The notes beneath the pieces are model-generated. The model ran no database searches, was not told the DNA's origin, and was given only the letters and a program-made list of their open reading frames with translations. Positions 13,732-15,661 of a stretch of DNA of 15,661 nt are shown piece after piece (the first letter of the stretch is position 1; each line of letters opens with the position of its first letter). This DNA comes from Bacteroidales bacterium UBA6117. Lineage in GTDB: Bacteria > Bacteroidota > Bacteroidia > Bacteroidales > VadinHA17. The stretch covers positions 94,743 to 110,403 of the forward strand of contig DIWB01000016.1 in assembly GCA_002428385.1 (NCBI GenBank), in the 5' to 3' direction. Position numbers and translations under genes: made by a program.

Positions 13732-15661
13732 ATGAACCCCAACCTGAAATATACCAGAAACATCGGAATAATGGCCCATATTGATGCCGGTAAAACGACA
13801 ACTACAGAGCGTATTCTGTTTTACACCGGCCGGACTCACAGGATGGGTGAGGTGCATGACGGTAATGCCCAGATGGACTGGATGATTCAGGAGCAGGAAA
13901 GAGGAATCACAATCACCTCGGCTGCTACCACGGCGTTCTGGAAATACAGGGATGAGGACTATAAGATAAATATCATAGATACCCCGGGACACGTTGATTT
14001 CACTGTTGAGGTCGAGCGTTCGCTCAGAATCCTTGACGGCGCAGTTGCTGTCTTTTGTGCGGTCGGCGGCGTTGAACCGCAGTCGGAGACTGTATGGAGG
14101 CAGGCAAACAAATACAATGTTCCCAGAATTGCTTTTGTAAACAAGATGGACAGGACAGGCGCTGATTTTTTCAGCGTCGTCAGCGAGATAGATGAAAAGC
14201 TTGGCGCCAACCCGATACCGGTTCATATTCCCATCGGAGCTGAGGAAACTTTCAGGGGACTGATTGACCTTATCACAATGAAGGCGCTGGTCTGGAATAA
14301 CGATGATTCGACCGGAACAAAATATGAAACAGAAGACATTCCCGCTGATATGCTTGAAGAGGCAGGTGAATGGAGAGCCAAGCTGATTGAGGCTGTTGCA
14401 AGCGTTGACGATACTTTGCTTGCAAGGTACATTGATGACCATGATTCAATAACTGAGGACGAGATAATCGCGGCGCTGAGGGAATCGACGGTGCGCGGGC
14501 TCGCTGTTCCGGTTCTGTGCGGTTCAGCATTCAAAAACAAGGGAATTCAGAGTATTCTTAATGCCGTTGTTGCTTTCCTTCCGTCACCTGTTGAAGTTGG
14601 TTCAGTAAAGGGAATTGATCCGAGGAATGACAGTGAAGTAATAAGAGAACCTGATGATGAGGCTCCTTTTTCCGCGCTCGCTTTCAAAATTGCAACCGAT
14701 CCTTTCGTCGGAAGACTTGTGTTCCTTAGGATTTATTCAGGAGTATTAAATGCCGGCGATACGGTTCTTAACACCAGGTCGGGCAAGAGGGAAAGGATAA
14801 ACCGCCTGTTCGAGATGCATGCCAACAAGCAGAATCCGAAAGAGAAGGTCAGCGCCGGAGATATTTGTGCAGGTGTGGGCTTCAAGGACCTCAAGACAGG
14901 GGATACCCTTTGTGCCATAAATAAGCCGGTAATTCTTGAATCGATGACATTTCCCGAGCCTGTTATCGGCGTTGCAATAGAACCTAAAACACAGGCTGAC
15001 ATTGACAGGCTTTCAATGGCTCTCGGAAAACTTGCCGAGGAGGATCCGACTTTCCAGGTGAGGATTGATCCCGACAGCGGACAGACAATAATAAACGGCA
15101 TGGGTGAACTTCATCTGGAGATACTCATTGACCGTCTCAAGCGCGAATTCAGGGTCGAGTGTAACCAGGGCGCTCCCCAGGTAGCCTATAAGGAGGCTAT
15201 TACAACTTCAGCTGAATTCAGGGAAGTATTCAGGAAGCAGACAGGCGGCAGGGGTAAGTTCGCAGACATTTATGCGACAATGATGCCTTCAGAGAACGGA
15301 GTTAAGGGACTTGAATTTGTTAACGAAATAAAAGGAGGAAACATTCCGAAGGAATTCATCCCGTCGGTAGAAAAGGGATTCCGCGAAGCAATGCTGAACG
15401 GTCCGCTTGCAGGGTTCCCTCTTGAAAATCTAAAAGTTATATTAAGGGACGGTTCGTACCATCCGGTCGATTCAGACGCCCTCTCATTTGAAATAGCAGC
15501 CAAACAGGCATTCAGGAAATATGCCGGGAAATGCAGTCCGGTGCTCCTGGAACCGATTATGGCGACAGAAGTTATCACACCCGAAGAGTATGTCGGCGAC
15601 GTGATCAGCGATTTCAACAGGAGAAGGGGCAAGGTCGAAGGTATGGAATCGAAAGCAGGCG
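13732..15661 (+). CDS. fusA: Elongation factor G (3' end beyond the window)
   Basis: This is the canonical translocation GTPase, which moves tRNAs and mRNA through the ribosome and helps recycle it. The window holds 643 codons; about 60-70 C-terminal residues of domain V are missing only because the window ends. All GTPase motifs are intact: AHIDAGKT (15-22), ERGITITSAATT, DTPGHVDF with catalytic H87, NKMD (137-140) and GSAFKNKG. Domain IV carries YHPVDSDALSFEIAAKQAF. The ATG at 13732 follows rpsG by 29 nt, with a purine-rich AAGGGAAG upstream. It is the third gene of the str operon and contrasts with the degraded paralogue encoded divergently at 10262-12418. Confidence 0.98.
   Translation, partial: MNPNLKYTRNIGIMAHIDAGKTTTTERILFYTGRTHRMGEVHDGNAQMDWMIQEQERGITITSAATTAFWKYRDEDYKINIIDTPGHVDFTVEVERSLRILDGAVAVFCAVGGVEPQSETVWRQANKYNVPRIAFVNKMDRTGADFFSVVSEIDEKLGANPIPVHIPIGAEETFRGLIDLITMKALVWNNDDSTGTKYETEDIPADMLEEAGEWRAKLIEAVASVDDTLLARYIDDHDSITEDEIIAALRESTVRGLAVPVLCGSAFKNKGIQSILNAVVAFLPSPVEVGSVKGIDPRNDSEVIREPDDEAPFSALAFKIATDPFVGRLVFLRIYSGVLNAGDTVLNTRSGKRERINRLFEMHANKQNPKEKVSAGDICAGVGFKDLKTGDTLCAINKPVILESMTFPEPVIGVAIEPKTQADIDRLSMALGKLAEEDPTFQVRIDPDSGQTIINGMGELHLEILIDRLKREFRVECNQGAPQVAYKEAITTSAEFREVFRKQTGGRGKFADIYATMMPSENGVKGLEFVNEIKGGNIPKEFIPSVEKGFREAMLNGPLAGFPLENLKVILRDGSYHPVDSDALSFEIAAKQAFRKYAGKCSPVLLEPIMATEVITPEEYVGDVISDFNRRRGKVEGMESKAG

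Noticed and set aside
13699..14442. 247-codon open frame on the minus strand
   Set aside because: It lies wholly antisense to the 5' part of canonical fusA, whose motifs are all intact. The translation has no recognisable domain and is rich in cysteine and serine, as shadow frames often are.

Overview
The window looks like chromosomal DNA from a member of the Bacteroidota, probably a Bacteroidales/Marinilabiliales-type bacterium. The evidence is: Bacteroidota-type promoter boxes (TTTG around -33 and TAnnTTTG around -7) at several gene starts; few Shine-Dalgarno sequences; A/T-rich leaders; a PG0541-family protein after an RND pump; and an EF-G2 of the kind known from Bacteroides. All genes have similar base composition, and I see no insertion sequence, phage gene, CRISPR array, tRNA or rRNA.

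Layout. (1) 1-109: two copies of a dispersed palindromic repeat. (2) 110-2541, minus strand: a three-gene unit read as PhzF-family enzyme, RidA-family protein, then a PLP enzyme of the D-threonine aldolase/D-serine dehydratase fold. The last two are only 4 nt apart. (3) 2626-9239, plus strand: a five-gene efflux operon of TetR regulator, TolC-like outer-membrane factor, lipoprotein membrane-fusion protein, 1046-residue RND pump and a small PII-like PG0541-family protein. It starts with a promoter overlapped by a 30-bp inverted repeat (probable TetR operator) and ends at a strong hairpin terminator. (4) 9481-10203, plus strand: a single gene with its own promoter encoding a small secreted, probably outer-membrane beta-barrel protein. 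(5) 10262-12418, minus strand: an EF-G paralogue (EF-G2) whose GTPase motifs are degraded. It converges on gene 4 across a shared terminator hairpin. (6) 12419-12832: divergent promoter region. (7) 12833 to the end, plus strand: the str operon rpsL-rpsG-fusA, with canonical EF-G cut off by the window edge after 643 codons.

How the parts fit. The minus-strand operon plausibly handles a D-amino or D-hydroxy-amino acid: a dehydratase of this fold would release an enamine/imine, which RidA proteins hydrolyse. The efflux operon is a complete tripartite pump with its own repressor and an attached PII-like subunit. The most notable region is 10.2-15.7 kb, where a GTPase-defective EF-G2 lies divergently beside the operon for ribosomal proteins S12 and S7 and the canonical EF-G, the factor it would complement or replace.
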